56,404 nt of DNA from JANYIP01 sp031394045 (GTDB taxonomy: Bacteria; Actinomycetota; Actinomycetes; Prado026). Every line of letters begins with the position of its first letter. The first letter of the stretch is position 1. The position numbers and the translations under genes were made by a program. This document shows, piece by piece, positions 31,042 to 39,244 of the stretch. The stretch covers positions 1 through 56,404 of the forward strand of contig JANMWN010000092.1 of assembly GCA_031394045.1 (NCBI GenBank), in the 5' to 3' direction. The notes below the pieces were generated by a model. The model saw only the letters and a list, made by a program, of their open reading frames with translations. It was not told the DNA's origin and did no database searches.

Positions 31042-32571
31042 GTGCGTACCCTGGCCGACCGCTACCGCCTCGAGGACTGCGTCCTCGACGGTCCGCACTG
31101 GTCGTACTGGCGAGGCTACGACGGCGTGCTCCGGCGCGCGGTGGGCATCCTGGTGCTCGTCCCCGACCACGAGCTCGGCACCCTCGAGACGGACGTGCTG
31201 GCCGCGGCTCGCGCGTCGGCAGGAGCCGAGGACGCCCGGGTGCTGCGCGTGCTGGACGTCCTGTCCGACGACGAGGGCACCTGCCTGGTGATCGAGTGGT
31301 TGACCGCGGAGTCGCTCGAGGAGCTGCTGGCCGACGGACCGCTGCCCGACGTCGAGGCCTGGCGGGTGACCCTGGAGGTGGCGCAGGCGCTGGCTTCGGT
31401 GCAGGCCCAGGGGCTCGGTCATGGTGCGCTGGCTCCGCACTGGGTGCTGCGCGGCGAGGACGGCCGGGTCCGGCTGCTCGGGCTCGGATTCGTCGCGGCC
31501 CTGGCCGACCCGGTCGGTACGACTGTCACCCCAGGCTCCGCGGGCACGCCGACCGCGCCTGGACTGGACGGGCCGGCCACGGACGCGGCCGGCCTGGGTG
31601 CGCTGCTCTACGCGGCGCTGACCGGGCGCTGGCCCGGCGCACCCGGGCGGTCGGCGCTCGCCCCTGCCCCGCGGCAGTCCGGCCACCCCGTCCGCCCCCG
31701 GATGGTCCGTGCGGGCGTACCCGCCGCCCTCGACGACGTGGCGGCACGGGCGCTCGGGCTGCCGGGTCGCGGCGAGCCGCTGCGCTCGCCCGCGGCCGTA
31801 GCCGCAGCGCTGGAGCTGGCCGGCGAGCGGATGAAGGGGTTCGACCGCGGGGAGCCAGAGGACCGTTCCGACGGTGCCGAAGGTGCCCGGGGTGTCGATG
31901 GCCGAGCCATGCTGGCCGGAGCCGCTGGTCGCCGCCGGGGCAGTCGTCGACCTCGCTCGGTGCCACTGGTCGCGGCCGCCGCCGTGCTTGCCGTGCTCGC
32001 GGTGCCGTCGTACCTGGGCGTACGTTCCCTCGGAGGCCCGAGCAAGGGCAGCGGCACCGCGTCGCAGACGGGCACCCAGCTGACCCAGCCGACGCCAACT
32101 GTCAACGGCAGCCAGCCACCGCTCGGGATCAGCATCCCGATCGTGTCGGCGCGCGACTTCGACCCGGACGGCAACGGCAGCGAGAACCCCGCGCAGGCAC
32201 CGCTGGCCATCGACGGCGACCTGACCACGGCGTGGCACACGGTGACGTACTACAAGCGGGCCAACCTCGGTGGCCTCAAGCCAGGCGTCGGGCTGCTGCT
32301 CGACCTCGGCCGGGAGCAGCGGGTCGCGACGGTCAGCGTGCACCTGGTGGGCCTGTCCACGTCGCTGCAGCTGCTGGCCTCCAAGACGTTGTCCGCCGCG
32401 TTCGACGACTACCTTCCCCTCGCCCGGGTCGACGACGCGGGCAGCTTCGCCACCCTGCGCCCTGCCGCGCCGGCCACCGCGCGCTACCTGCTCATCTGGC
32501 TGACCTCGCTGCCGCCGGCCGGCAACAACTTCCAGGGCGGGATCTTCGAGGTCGAGGTCACCCGCAGCTGA
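31042..32571 (+). CDS. MviN-type pseudokinase with transmembrane and discoidin-like domain
   Basis: The 509-residue protein has a degenerate protein-kinase fold (about residues 5-260). The usual VAIK lysine position reads VGILVL, the HRD motif reads HGALAP and the DFG motif reads LGLGFV, so catalysis is not expected. One TM helix (PLVAAAAVLAVLAVPSYLGV, near 312) leads to an extracytoplasmic beta-rich domain (AIDGDLTTAWHT near 390) resembling F5/8-type C modules. In Mycobacterium tuberculosis these domains are fused to MurJ in MviN (Rv3910), where the pseudokinase binds FhaA; here they are separate and two genes downstream of murJ. Start GTG 31042, with TAGGCT 8 bases upstream. Confidence 0.85.
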   Translation: MRTLADRYRLEDCVLDGPHWSYWRGYDGVLRRAVGILVLVPDHELGTLETDVLAAARASAGAEDARVLRVLDVLSDDEGTCLVIEWLTAESLEELLADGPLPDVEAWRVTLEVAQALASVQAQGLGHGALAPHWVLRGEDGRVRLLGLGFVAALADPVGTTVTPGSAGTPTAPGLDGPATDAAGLGALLYAALTGRWPGAPGRSALAPAPRQSGHPVRPRMVRAGVPAALDDVAARALGLPGRGEPLRSPAAVAAALELAGERMKGFDRGEPEDRSDGAEGARGVDGRAMLAGAAGRRRGSRRPRSVPLVAAAAVLAVLAVPSYLGVRSLGGPSKGSGTASQTGTQLTQPTPTVNGSQPPLGISIPIVSARDFDPDGNGSENPAQAPLAIDGDLTTAWHTVTYYKRANLGGLKPGVGLLLDLGREQRVATVSVHLVGLSTSLQLLASKTLSAAFDDYLPLARVDDAGSFATLRPAAPATARYLLIWLTSLPPAGNNFQGGIFEVEVTRS

Positions 32572-32577
32572 GTGACG

Positions 32578-32614
32578 GGCATCCGGGGCGCACGACCAGG
32601 CATCCGGGGCGCAC
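32578..32614 (+). repeat. Two 16-bp direct repeats upstream of sigM
   Basis: GGCATCCGGGGCGCAC occurs at 32578-32593 and again at 32599-32614, a 21-bp period, in the 90 bp between the pseudokinase stop and the sigma-factor start. A regulatory repeat or simple local duplication are both possible. Confidence 0.55.
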
Positions 32615-32661
32615 GGCGGGGCACCCAAGAGGCGCGAGGCACCGCCCGTACGCTGCAGGGC

Positions 32662-33324
32662 ATGTCCGACGACGAGCAGGCGGGTGCGCCCCCGCTCGAC
32701 GACAAGGCGCTGCTCTCGGCCCACCTGGCCGGCGACGGCGACGCGTTCGGCGAGCTCGTCCGCCGGCATCGCGACCGGTTGTGGGCGGTGGCGCTGCGGA
32801 CGCTCGGCAACCCCGACGACGCCGCGGACGCGGTGCAGAACGCGCTGGTCTCGGCGTACCGCGGCGCGGCGTCCTACCGCGGCGACGCGGCCGTCACGAC
32901 CTGGCTGCACCGTATCGTCGTCAACGCTTGCCTGGACCTGCTGCGGCGGCAGAAGGTACGCCCGACCGACCCGCTCCCCGACGACGAGAGCCGGCACCCG
33001 GCCGACCCCGTCGACAGCATCGGCGCCCGCGACACGGCCATCGTGGTCGAGCAGGCGCTCGCGACCCTGCCACCCGAGCAGCGCGCGGCCATCGTGCTGG
33101 TCGACATCCAGGGCTACCCCGTCGAGGATGCCGCCCGGATGCTGGACTGCCCCGTGGGTACGGTCAAGAGCCGCTGCTCCCGGGGACGGGCCCGGCTGCT
33201 GCCACAGCTCCAGCACCTGCGGAACCCGGAGGGGGATCCGGCCGTCCCATCCGAGACGACAGTGCCAGCTGTGCCGGCTGTGCCCACTGATCCACCAGCG
33301 CCGGAGGGAGGCGACCAGCCATGA
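32662..33324 (+). CDS. sigM: ECF sigma factor, SigM type
   Basis: The 220-residue product has sigma region 2 (LVRRHRDRLWAVALRTLGNP, DDAADAVQNALVSAYRG, WLHRIVVNACLDLLRR; about residues 28-100) and region 4 (LPPEQRAAIVLVDIQGYPVE, CPVGTVKSRCSRGRARLLP; about 135-185). The tail after 190 is Pro/Thr/Glu-rich. Start ATG at 32662 follows a TACGCT -10 by 7 bases; an upstream frame would be all repeat sequence. Position after the pseudokinase and before the anti-sigma, trxB and trxA is exactly that of sigM in mycobacteria. Overlaps the anti-sigma start by 4 bp. Confidence 0.92.
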   Translation: MSDDEQAGAPPLDDKALLSAHLAGDGDAFGELVRRHRDRLWAVALRTLGNPDDAADAVQNALVSAYRGAASYRGDAAVTTWLHRIVVNACLDLLRRQKVRPTDPLPDDESRHPADPVDSIGARDTAIVVEQALATLPPEQRAAIVLVDIQGYPVEDAARMLDCPVGTVKSRCSRGRARLLPQLQHLRNPEGDPAVPSETTVPAVPAVPTDPPAPEGGDQP

Positions 33325-34184
33325 CCCAGCACCACGACCCCGTGCACCCCGACGCGGGTGACATCGGTGACATCGCTGACATCCGTGATATCGAGACCCT
33401 CACGGCCAACGACGACGCGTACGTCTCCGCGCTGCTGGCCGGGCTCCCGGCCGTGGTGATGCCGGCCGACGTCGCGGCCCGGCTCGACGCCGCACTCGCC
33501 GAGGCAGTACTCACCGGGCTGACCAACCCTGAGGCCGACGTCCCGGCGGCGGCTGCCGCGACCGTGGTCCCCATCACGTCCGCGCGGTCCCGCTGGCGCG
33601 ACCCGCGGATCCTCAAGGTGGCCGCAGCGGTCGTGCTCGTGCTCGGTGGCGGTGGGGTAGCAGTCAAGGTGATCAGCGGTGGCAGCACCGGCGAGACCAG
33701 CACCGCCGCATCGGCCGGCGGGGCCGCGCGCGCCGCCGAGAAGCTCAGCCTGAACAGCGCCCACGCGTACACCTCCGACACGCTGGCCACCGACATCCGC
33801 TCCCTGGTGGCGGGCTCGCTGCCCAAGGCGGCGGTGACGACGGCTCCGCAGGGCTCGGCGGCCGGCGAGACACCCAAGCCGGTCGGGACGAGCCCTGGGC
33901 TCAGTTCGTCTCCCGGCTCCGGCGCGACGGTGACCAAGCAGCTGCTGGACCTGACCGCTAGCGTCGACACTCTCGCGCCGTGCATCGCCGCGCTCGAGGT
34001 GGAGATCGCGGCGGTCACCCCGTACGCCATCGATGCCGGGACCTACGACGGTCGGCCCGCCCTGATCGTGGTGCTGCCGAACAAGGAGGACCCCAAGGTC
34101 TACGACGTCTTCGTGGTCGGGGCCAAGTGCGGGCAGGGGAACGACGCCGACTTCATCGCCTACCGACGGGTACCGCGCAGCTGA
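33321..34184 (+). CDS. Anti-sigma factor, RsmA-like membrane protein
   Basis: The 287-residue product has a cytoplasmic N-terminal part with the repetitive acidic start GDIGDIADIRDIE. A single TM helix follows (ILKVAAAVVLVLGGGGVAVK, near residues 94-113) and a large extracytoplasmic domain. The stop of sigM overlaps its start (ATGA), so the pair is coupled. This location equals rsmA (Rv3912). Regulated release of the sigma factor from such proteins is known for the family; the signal is unknown here. Sequence conservation across these proteins is low, so the assignment rests mostly on context and layout. Confidence 0.78.
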   Translation: MTQHHDPVHPDAGDIGDIADIRDIETLTANDDAYVSALLAGLPAVVMPADVAARLDAALAEAVLTGLTNPEADVPAAAAATVVPITSARSRWRDPRILKVAAAVVLVLGGGGVAVKVISGGSTGETSTAASAGGAARAAEKLSLNSAHAYTSDTLATDIRSLVAGSLPKAAVTTAPQGSAAGETPKPVGTSPGLSSSPGSGATVTKQLLDLTASVDTLAPCIAALEVEIAAVTPYAIDAGTYDGRPALIVVLPNKEDPKVYDVFVVGAKCGQGNDADFIAYRRVPRS

Positions 34185-34202
34185 TCTGGAATGCCCGGCA
34201 TC

Positions 34203-34208
34203 TAGGAT
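34203..34208 (+). promoter_or_regulatory. Possible -10 element of trxB
   Basis: TAGGAT lies 55 bp upstream of the trxB start and would give a leader with the GGGGAAGG ribosome-binding site. No convincing -35 box is seen at the right spacing. Confidence 0.35.
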
Positions 34209-34263
34209 TCGTTGAGCAGTCGAGCAGCCCACCGAACCGTAGGTACGCAGGGGAAGGTCCATC

Positions 34264-35250
34264 GTGAGCGAGGCGAGCGCGGCGAACGACCTGCGTGAGG
34301 TCATCATCATCGGGTCCGGCCCAGCCGGCTACACCGCTGCGGTCTACGCCGCGAGGGCGAACCTGCGCCCCCTCGTCTTCGAGGGCTCGGTGACCGCAGG
34401 CGGGGCGCTGATGAACACCACCGACGTCGAGAACTTCCCGGGCTTCCCCAACGGCATCATGGGGCCGGACCTGATGGACAACCTGCGCCAGCAGGCCGAG
34501 CGGTTCGGCGCCGAGCTGATCGCCGACGACATCACCGAGGTCGACCTGACCGGCGACGTCAAGGTCGTCACGGACGGCTCCGGCGGTGTCCACCACGCCC
34601 GTACCGTCATCATCGCCACCGGGTCGAAGTACCGCGAGATCGGGCTGCCGAACGAGAAGCGGCTCTCCGGCCACGGCGTCTCCTGGTGCGCGACCTGCGA
34701 CGGGTTCTTCTTCCGCGACCAGGACATCGCCGTCGTCGGCGGCGGTGACTCGGCGCTCGAGGAGGCCACCTTCCTGACCCGTTTCGGCAAGTCGGTGACC
34801 CTGGTGCATCGTCGCGACTCGCTGCGGGCCTCCAAGATCATGCAGGACCGGGCCTTCGCCAACGACAAGATCTCGTTCGCCTGGAACAGCGAGGTCGTCG
34901 ACGTCCTCGGCGGCGACCGGATGACCGGCCTGCGCGTACGCGACACCAAGACCGGGCAGGAGCGCGACCTCGCGACCACCGGGTTGTTCGTCGCCATCGG
35001 TCATGACCCGCGCAGCGACATCCTCGTCGGCCAGGTCGACCTCGACGACGAGGGGTACGTAATCGTCGAGCACCCGAGCACCCGGACCAACCTGGCCGGG
35101 GTGTTCGCCTGCGGAGACGTCGTCGACCACCACTACCGGCAGGCCGTCACCGCAGCCGGCACCGGCTGCGCCGCCGCGCTCGACGCCGAGCGCTACCTCG
35201 CTGATGTCGCGGCAGCCCAGCCCGCCGAGGCCGTCCCGGCGCACAGCTGA
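34264..35250 (+). CDS. trxB: Thioredoxin-disulfide reductase
   Basis: This flavoenzyme transfers electrons from NADPH to thioredoxin. The 328-residue product has the FAD-binding motif IIIGSGPAGYTAAVYAARAN, the redox-active CATC in SWCATCDGFF near residue 143, the NADPH motif VVGGGDSALEEA near 158 and the closing FAD motif VFACGDVVDHHYRQAVTAAG near 280. Start GTG 34264 follows GGGGAAGG. Adjacent to trxA, its substrate. Confidence 0.97.
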   Translation: MSEASAANDLREVIIIGSGPAGYTAAVYAARANLRPLVFEGSVTAGGALMNTTDVENFPGFPNGIMGPDLMDNLRQQAERFGAELIADDITEVDLTGDVKVVTDGSGGVHHARTVIIATGSKYREIGLPNEKRLSGHGVSWCATCDGFFFRDQDIAVVGGGDSALEEATFLTRFGKSVTLVHRRDSLRASKIMQDRAFANDKISFAWNSEVVDVLGGDRMTGLRVRDTKTGQERDLATTGLFVAIGHDPRSDILVGQVDLDDEGYVIVEHPSTRTNLAGVFACGDVVDHHYRQAVTAAGTGCAAALDAERYLADVAAAQPAEAVPAHS

Positions 35251-35303
35251 CCCTTACCGCCCGTTCGCATCAACTCTCGACAAGCGCAAGGAAGGAACCT
35301 CCC

Positions 35304-35633
35304 GTGGGAGTCAACACCGCACCGGTGACCGACGCGTCGTGGGACGCCGACGTCCTCAAGAGTGACAAGCCCGTCCTGGTCGACTTCTGGGCGGAGTGGT
35401 GTGGCCCCTGCCGCGCCGTCGCCCCGATCCTCGAGGAGATCGCGGCCGAGAACCTCGACAAGCTGACGATCGTCAAGCTCAACGTCGACGAGAACCCGCG
35501 CACGTCGGCCTCGTACGGCATCACCTCGATCCCGACGATGGGCGTCTTCAAGGGCGGCGAGCTCGTCAAGCAGATCGTCGGCGCCAAGCCCAAGGCCGCA
35601 CTGCTCAAGGACCTGGCCGACTTCCTGGCCTGA
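35304..35633 (+). CDS. trxA: Thioredoxin
   Basis: The 109-residue protein has the thioredoxin fold with WCGPC active site in VDFWAEWCGPCRAVAPILEE near residues 27-46 and the cis-proline loop YGITSIPTMGVFKGGE near 70-85. The start GTG follows AAGGAAGGAACC. 53 bp after trxB, forming the thioredoxin system; the cysteines are intact. In mycobacteria the same pair follows sigM-rsmA (trxC). Confidence 0.96.
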   Translation: MGVNTAPVTDASWDADVLKSDKPVLVDFWAEWCGPCRAVAPILEEIAAENLDKLTIVKLNVDENPRTSASYGITSIPTMGVFKGGELVKQIVGAKPKAALLKDLADFLA

Positions 35634-35741
35634 CCTGCTCGATCCCCCTCCCGGGGCGCGCCGCGGCTACCATTCCGTTTCGAGCCAGATCAGGAGCGAG
35701 CCGGGACCGGCGGGCCGACGGGAGAGGAGGGCGAGCAGCAG

Positions 35742-36905
35742 ATGTCCTTCCCCCTCTACCGGCTGGGTGACCGTGGGCCGGCCGTGGCCGAGATCCGGGC
35801 CCGGCTGGCCACGCTCGGGCTCCTGCCTGGTGGCGTGGACGAGCTGCGCGCCTCGTCCTTCGACACCGCCGCCTTCGACGAGGCGGTCGATGCGGCCGTA
35901 CGTGGCTTCCAGCAGGCGCGCGGTTCCAGCGTCGACGGCATCGTGGGTCCCCAGACCTGGCGACTGCTCGACGACGCGCGCTGGCGGCTCGGCGACCGCG
36001 TGCTGTGGTTCGCGCCCAGCCACCTGCTCAGCGGGGACGACGTCGCCGAGCTGCAGCAGCGCCTGCTGGGGCTCGGCTTCGACACCGGCCGCGCGGACGG
36101 CATCTTCGGGCGGGACACCGAGGCGGCCTTGCACGAGTTCCAGCGCAACGTGGGGATCCGGCCTGACGGCACGTGCGGCCCGGCGACCTTCAAGGCGCTC
36201 GCCCGGCTGACGCGTACGGTCGGCGGCGGGACCCCGTCAGCGCTGCGCGAGGCCGAGGCGATCCGCCGCAGCGGCCCCACCCTGGCCGGCAAGGTCGTCG
36301 TCATCGACCCAGGCCACGGGGGCGCCGACCTGGGCAACACCGGGCACGGGCTGGTCGAGGCCGACCTCGCCCAGGACCTCGCCGCCCGGGTCGAGGGTCG
36401 GCTGACCGCCACCGGCGTCACGGCGTACCTCAGCCGTGGCCGCCTCGCCGCGGACGAGCCGCCACCAGACGAATCGGCCCGCGCCGCGACCGCCAACTCC
36501 CTCGGCGCCGACCTGCTCATCTCGCTGCACATGGACACCTGCCCGTCGGCGGCGGCGAACGGCGCGGCGACGTACTTCTTCGGCCACCGCGAGCTCGGCA
36601 CCCGCTCGGCGGTGGGGGCGCGCTTCGCCGACCTGCTCCAGCGCGAGCTCACCGCGCGTACCGACCTGCTCGACTGCGGGACGCACGAGAAGACCTGGGA
36701 CCTGCTGCGCCGTACCCGGATGCCCGCGGTACGCCTCGAGCTGGGTTACCTCACCCACCCGGGCGACGCCGCCCGACTGGCTGACCCCGGGTTCCGTGAC
36801 GTCGTGGCCGAGGCGGTCGTCGCCGCGGTGCAGCGGCTCTACCTGCCACCCGACGAGGACGCGCCGACCGGCAGCATCCGGCTGCCCGACCTCGTCGGCG
36901 GCTGA
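35742..36905 (+). CDS. cwlM: N-acetylmuramoyl-L-alanine amidase-like regulator CwlM
   Basis: The 387-residue product has two peptidoglycan-binding-1 domains (about residues 5-65 and 85-145, LSGDDVAELQQRLLGLGFDT). A C-terminal amidase_3 fold follows, with VVVIDPGHGGADLGNTGH near 185-202, DLLISLHMDTCP near 260 and RLELGYLTHPGDAARL near 328. In mycobacteria the orthologue has no signal peptide and acts in the cytoplasm, controlling MurA according to phosphorylation; no signal peptide is visible here either. ATG follows GGAGAGGAGGG. It ends the sigM-trx stretch. Confidence 0.92.
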   Translation: MSFPLYRLGDRGPAVAEIRARLATLGLLPGGVDELRASSFDTAAFDEAVDAAVRGFQQARGSSVDGIVGPQTWRLLDDARWRLGDRVLWFAPSHLLSGDDVAELQQRLLGLGFDTGRADGIFGRDTEAALHEFQRNVGIRPDGTCGPATFKALARLTRTVGGGTPSALREAEAIRRSGPTLAGKVVVIDPGHGGADLGNTGHGLVEADLAQDLAARVEGRLTATGVTAYLSRGRLAADEPPPDESARAATANSLGADLLISLHMDTCPSAAANGAATYFFGHRELGTRSAVGARFADLLQRELTARTDLLDCGTHEKTWDLLRRTRMPAVRLELGYLTHPGDAARLADPGFRDVVAEAVVAAVQRLYLPPDEDAPTGSIRLPDLVGG

Positions 36906-36934
36906 CCGCAGCCGACCGCCCCGCCGGGCGCCGG

Positions 36935-37573
36935 TCAGCGCTCGCTGGACGAGACCGCCTGCCGGGCTCCCGCGGGGAACGGGTGGACCACGCCCACCAG
37001 CCGTCCCCAGGCCTCCCAGGCTCCCTCGGCGTCCTTGCGCCAGGTGAGCGCCGCCCGCAGGTCCAGCCGAAGCCGTGGATGCCGAGAATGGTCACGCACA
37101 GTGACGAAGCCGACCGCCTCGAGGAAGCCGACCGGCAGCACGCAGCCGGATTCCTGCGCGCCGTACGCCTCGATCGCCTTGACCCCCCGTTTGAGCAGGT
37201 CCTTGGCGGTCGTCTGGACCAGCACCCGGCCGAGCCCGGCGCCGCGGAAGTCCGGCTCCACCCGCAGGGTCATCAGCAGCACCGCGTCCGAACTGACCGG
37301 TGCGGTGGGGAAGGCGGCGGCCCTCGGGACGTACGCCGGTGGGGCATACAGGGCTAACCCGGCCGGCCGGTCGTCGACGTAGGCGACCAGGCCGCACGGT
37401 CCCCAACCGGCGGTGGTCTTGGCCACCCAGGCCCGCTTGGCCACGGCAGCGGGCGCCGGCTCGTCGCTCGCGTACCGGTTTCCCGGCCCGAGCTCCCAGA
37501 ACGCGCACGAGGCACACGGGTCGAGCAGGTCGGGCAGGGTCTCGGTCGTGAGGGGCACGATCCGCCGGGCCAT
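36935..37573 (-). CDS. GNAT-family N-acetyltransferase
   Basis: The 212-residue product carries the acetyl-CoA motif A in LRVEPDFRGAGLGRVLVQTT near residues 103-122, preceded by the beta strand LLMTLRVE. The N-terminal half contains a Cys-rich opening, PCASCAFWELGP. Substrate is unknown. It is leftward, convergent with cwlM (29 bp). The preceding small membrane gene on the same strand lies 12 bp upstream, so the two may form an operon. An acetyltransferase beside cwlM is also found in mycobacteria. Confidence 0.82.
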   Translation of the reverse strand: MARRIVPLTTETLPDLLDPCASCAFWELGPGNRYASDEPAPAAVAKRAWVAKTTAGWGPCGLVAYVDDRPAGLALYAPPAYVPRAAAFPTAPVSSDAVLLMTLRVEPDFRGAGLGRVLVQTTAKDLLKRGVKAIEAYGAQESGCVLPVGFLEAVGFVTVRDHSRHPRLRLDLRAALTWRKDAEGAWEAWGRLVGVVHPFPAGARQAVSSSER

Positions 37574-37585
37574 GGTCCGGCCCGC

Positions 37586-37747
37586 TCAGACGGTCTCGCG
37601 CCGGACGGCGCGGTGGTCGGCCGACGGCAAGGGGGCCCGGTAGCCGGAGCTGCCGGCCACGTTCGTACGCGGCCGCATCAGCTCGGCAGCGAACGCGGCG
37701 GCGGCGCCCACCAGCAGGGCCAGCAGCGCCCAGCGAACCAGCTTCAA
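37586..37747 (-). CDS. Small single-pass membrane protein
   Basis: The 53-residue product begins MKLVRWALLALLVGAAAAFA, a clear TM helix or uncleaved signal, followed by a polar Arg-rich tail. The start is TTG (37745-37747), selected because a good GGAGGTGG ribosome-binding site lies 3 bases upstream on the minus strand; the longer ORF extension lacks such support. No family is recognised. It precedes the acetyltransferase gene by 12 bp. Confidence 0.6.
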   Translation of the reverse strand: MKLVRWALLALLVGAAAAFAAELMRPRTNVAGSSGYRAPLPSADHRAVRRETV

Positions 37748-37885
37748 CCGCCACCTCCGGGGGGTCGCGCCGCAGGGCCGGTGCGGAGTACGGCACCCTG
37801 GACACCAGCGGACACTAGGCACTCTAGGCCGGACGGCGGCCGGCGTGCGCAGAGCGGGACGAAAGATCGGGCGGAGGTCGGCGAA

Positions 37886-39244
37886 GTGAGTGAGATGGCG
37901 CGCGGCTCACGGCTGGACCCCTTCATCGACCTGTACGCCGAGCGGGCCCGCACGATGATCGCCTCGGAGATCCGGGCACTGTTCTCGGTGGCCTCGCGGC
38001 CCGAGGTCGTGTCGCTCGCCGGCGGCATGCCGTACGTCTCCGCGCTGCCGCTCGACCTGGTCGCCGACACCTTCCACAAGCTGATCGCCACCCGGGGGGC
38101 AGCGGCCCTGCAGTACGGCTCCGGCCAAGGCGCCGTCACGCTTCGGGAGCAGATCGCGGCACTGATGATGCCGCCGGTCGGGGTGACTGCGCACCCCGAC
38201 GACGTCGTCGTGACCGTCGGGTCGCAGCAGGCGCTGGACCTCGTGACGCGCATCCTCTGCGACCCGGGTGACGTCATCGTCGCGGAGGCCCCGTCGTACG
38301 TCGGGGCGCTGTCGGTGTTCGCCGCGTACCAGACCCGTGTCGTGCACGTCGCGATGGACGAGCAGGGCCTGGTGCCCGAGGCTCTGCGAGAGACGCTGAC
38401 CAGGCTGGCCGGCGAGGGCCGCAGGCCCAAGTTCCTCTACACGGTCCCGTCCTTCCACAACCCGGCCGGTGTCACGCAGGGGCCCGCCCGCCGGCTCGAG
38501 GTTCTCGCGCTGTGCCAGTCGTTCGGCGTACCCGTGCTCGAGGACGACCCTTATGCCCTGCTCGGGTTCGACGGGGTGGTCCCCCGTGCGCTGCGCGCGG
38601 ACGACGGCCAGGGGGTGCTCTACCTCGGCTCGTTCTCCAAGACCTTCGCCTCGGGGCTGCGCGTCGGCTGGGTGGTCGCACCCCATGGCGTACGCGAGAA
38701 GCTGGTCCTGGCCGCCGAGGCCTCCGTCCTCTGCCCGTCCGAGCTGAGCCAGCTGGCGGTGTCGGCGTACCTGGCCGAGCAGCCCTGGTGGGACCAGGTC
38801 AAGGTGTTCCGCGAGCTGTACCGCGAGCGCCGGGACGCCCTGCTCGACGCCATGGCCGCGCAGCTGCCCGCGGGCACGACGTGGACCGTGCCCGAGGGCG
38901 GCTTCTACTCCTGGGTCACCCTGCCCGAGGGCCTGGACGCGACCACGATGCTGCCGCGCGCGGTCACCGCGCGGGTGGCGTACGTGCCGGGCACCGCGTT
39001 CTACGCAGGCGACGCGAAGTCGCTCGGTCGCAGCACCATGCGGCTGTCGTACTGCTACCCGGAGCCGGACCGGATCCGCGAGGGGGTCCGCCGGTTGGCT
39101 TCGGTCATCGAAGGAGAGCTGGAGCTGATGGCCACGTTCGGCTCTGGCGGTACCCGACCTGACGGCGCCGATGGTGGGTCGGGCGGTGCACCGTCCACGC
39201 ACGGCGGCTCCCCCTCCGACGTACCCGGGCCGGCGACCGCGTGA
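37886..39244 (+). CDS. PLP-dependent aminotransferase, class I/II (LysN/MocR-like)
   Basis: The 452-residue product is a fold-type I aminotransferase. It shows the PLP-phosphate loop GSQQALDLVTRILCDPGD near residues 112-129, FLYTVPSFHNPAGV near 184, the aspartate in VLEDDPYALLGF near 218 and the PLP lysine in LGSFSKTFASGLRVGW near 250. It resembles 2-aminoadipate and valine-pyruvate transaminases. Start GTG 37886 is chosen because GGAGG lies 8 bases upstream; the ATG three codons later is too far. A Gly/Ser-rich tail of about 35 residues ends it. It overlaps ddl by 4 bp (GTGA), so D-amino-acid supply is plausible but unproven. Confidence 0.88.
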   Translation: MSEMARGSRLDPFIDLYAERARTMIASEIRALFSVASRPEVVSLAGGMPYVSALPLDLVADTFHKLIATRGAAALQYGSGQGAVTLREQIAALMMPPVGVTAHPDDVVVTVGSQQALDLVTRILCDPGDVIVAEAPSYVGALSVFAAYQTRVVHVAMDEQGLVPEALRETLTRLAGEGRRPKFLYTVPSFHNPAGVTQGPARRLEVLALCQSFGVPVLEDDPYALLGFDGVVPRALRADDGQGVLYLGSFSKTFASGLRVGWVVAPHGVREKLVLAAEASVLCPSELSQLAVSAYLAEQPWWDQVKVFRELYRERRDALLDAMAAQLPAGTTWTVPEGGFYSWVTLPEGLDATTMLPRAVTARVAYVPGTAFYAGDAKSLGRSTMRLSYCYPEPDRIREGVRRLASVIEGELELMATFGSGGTRPDGADGGSGGAPSTHGGSPSDVPGPATA

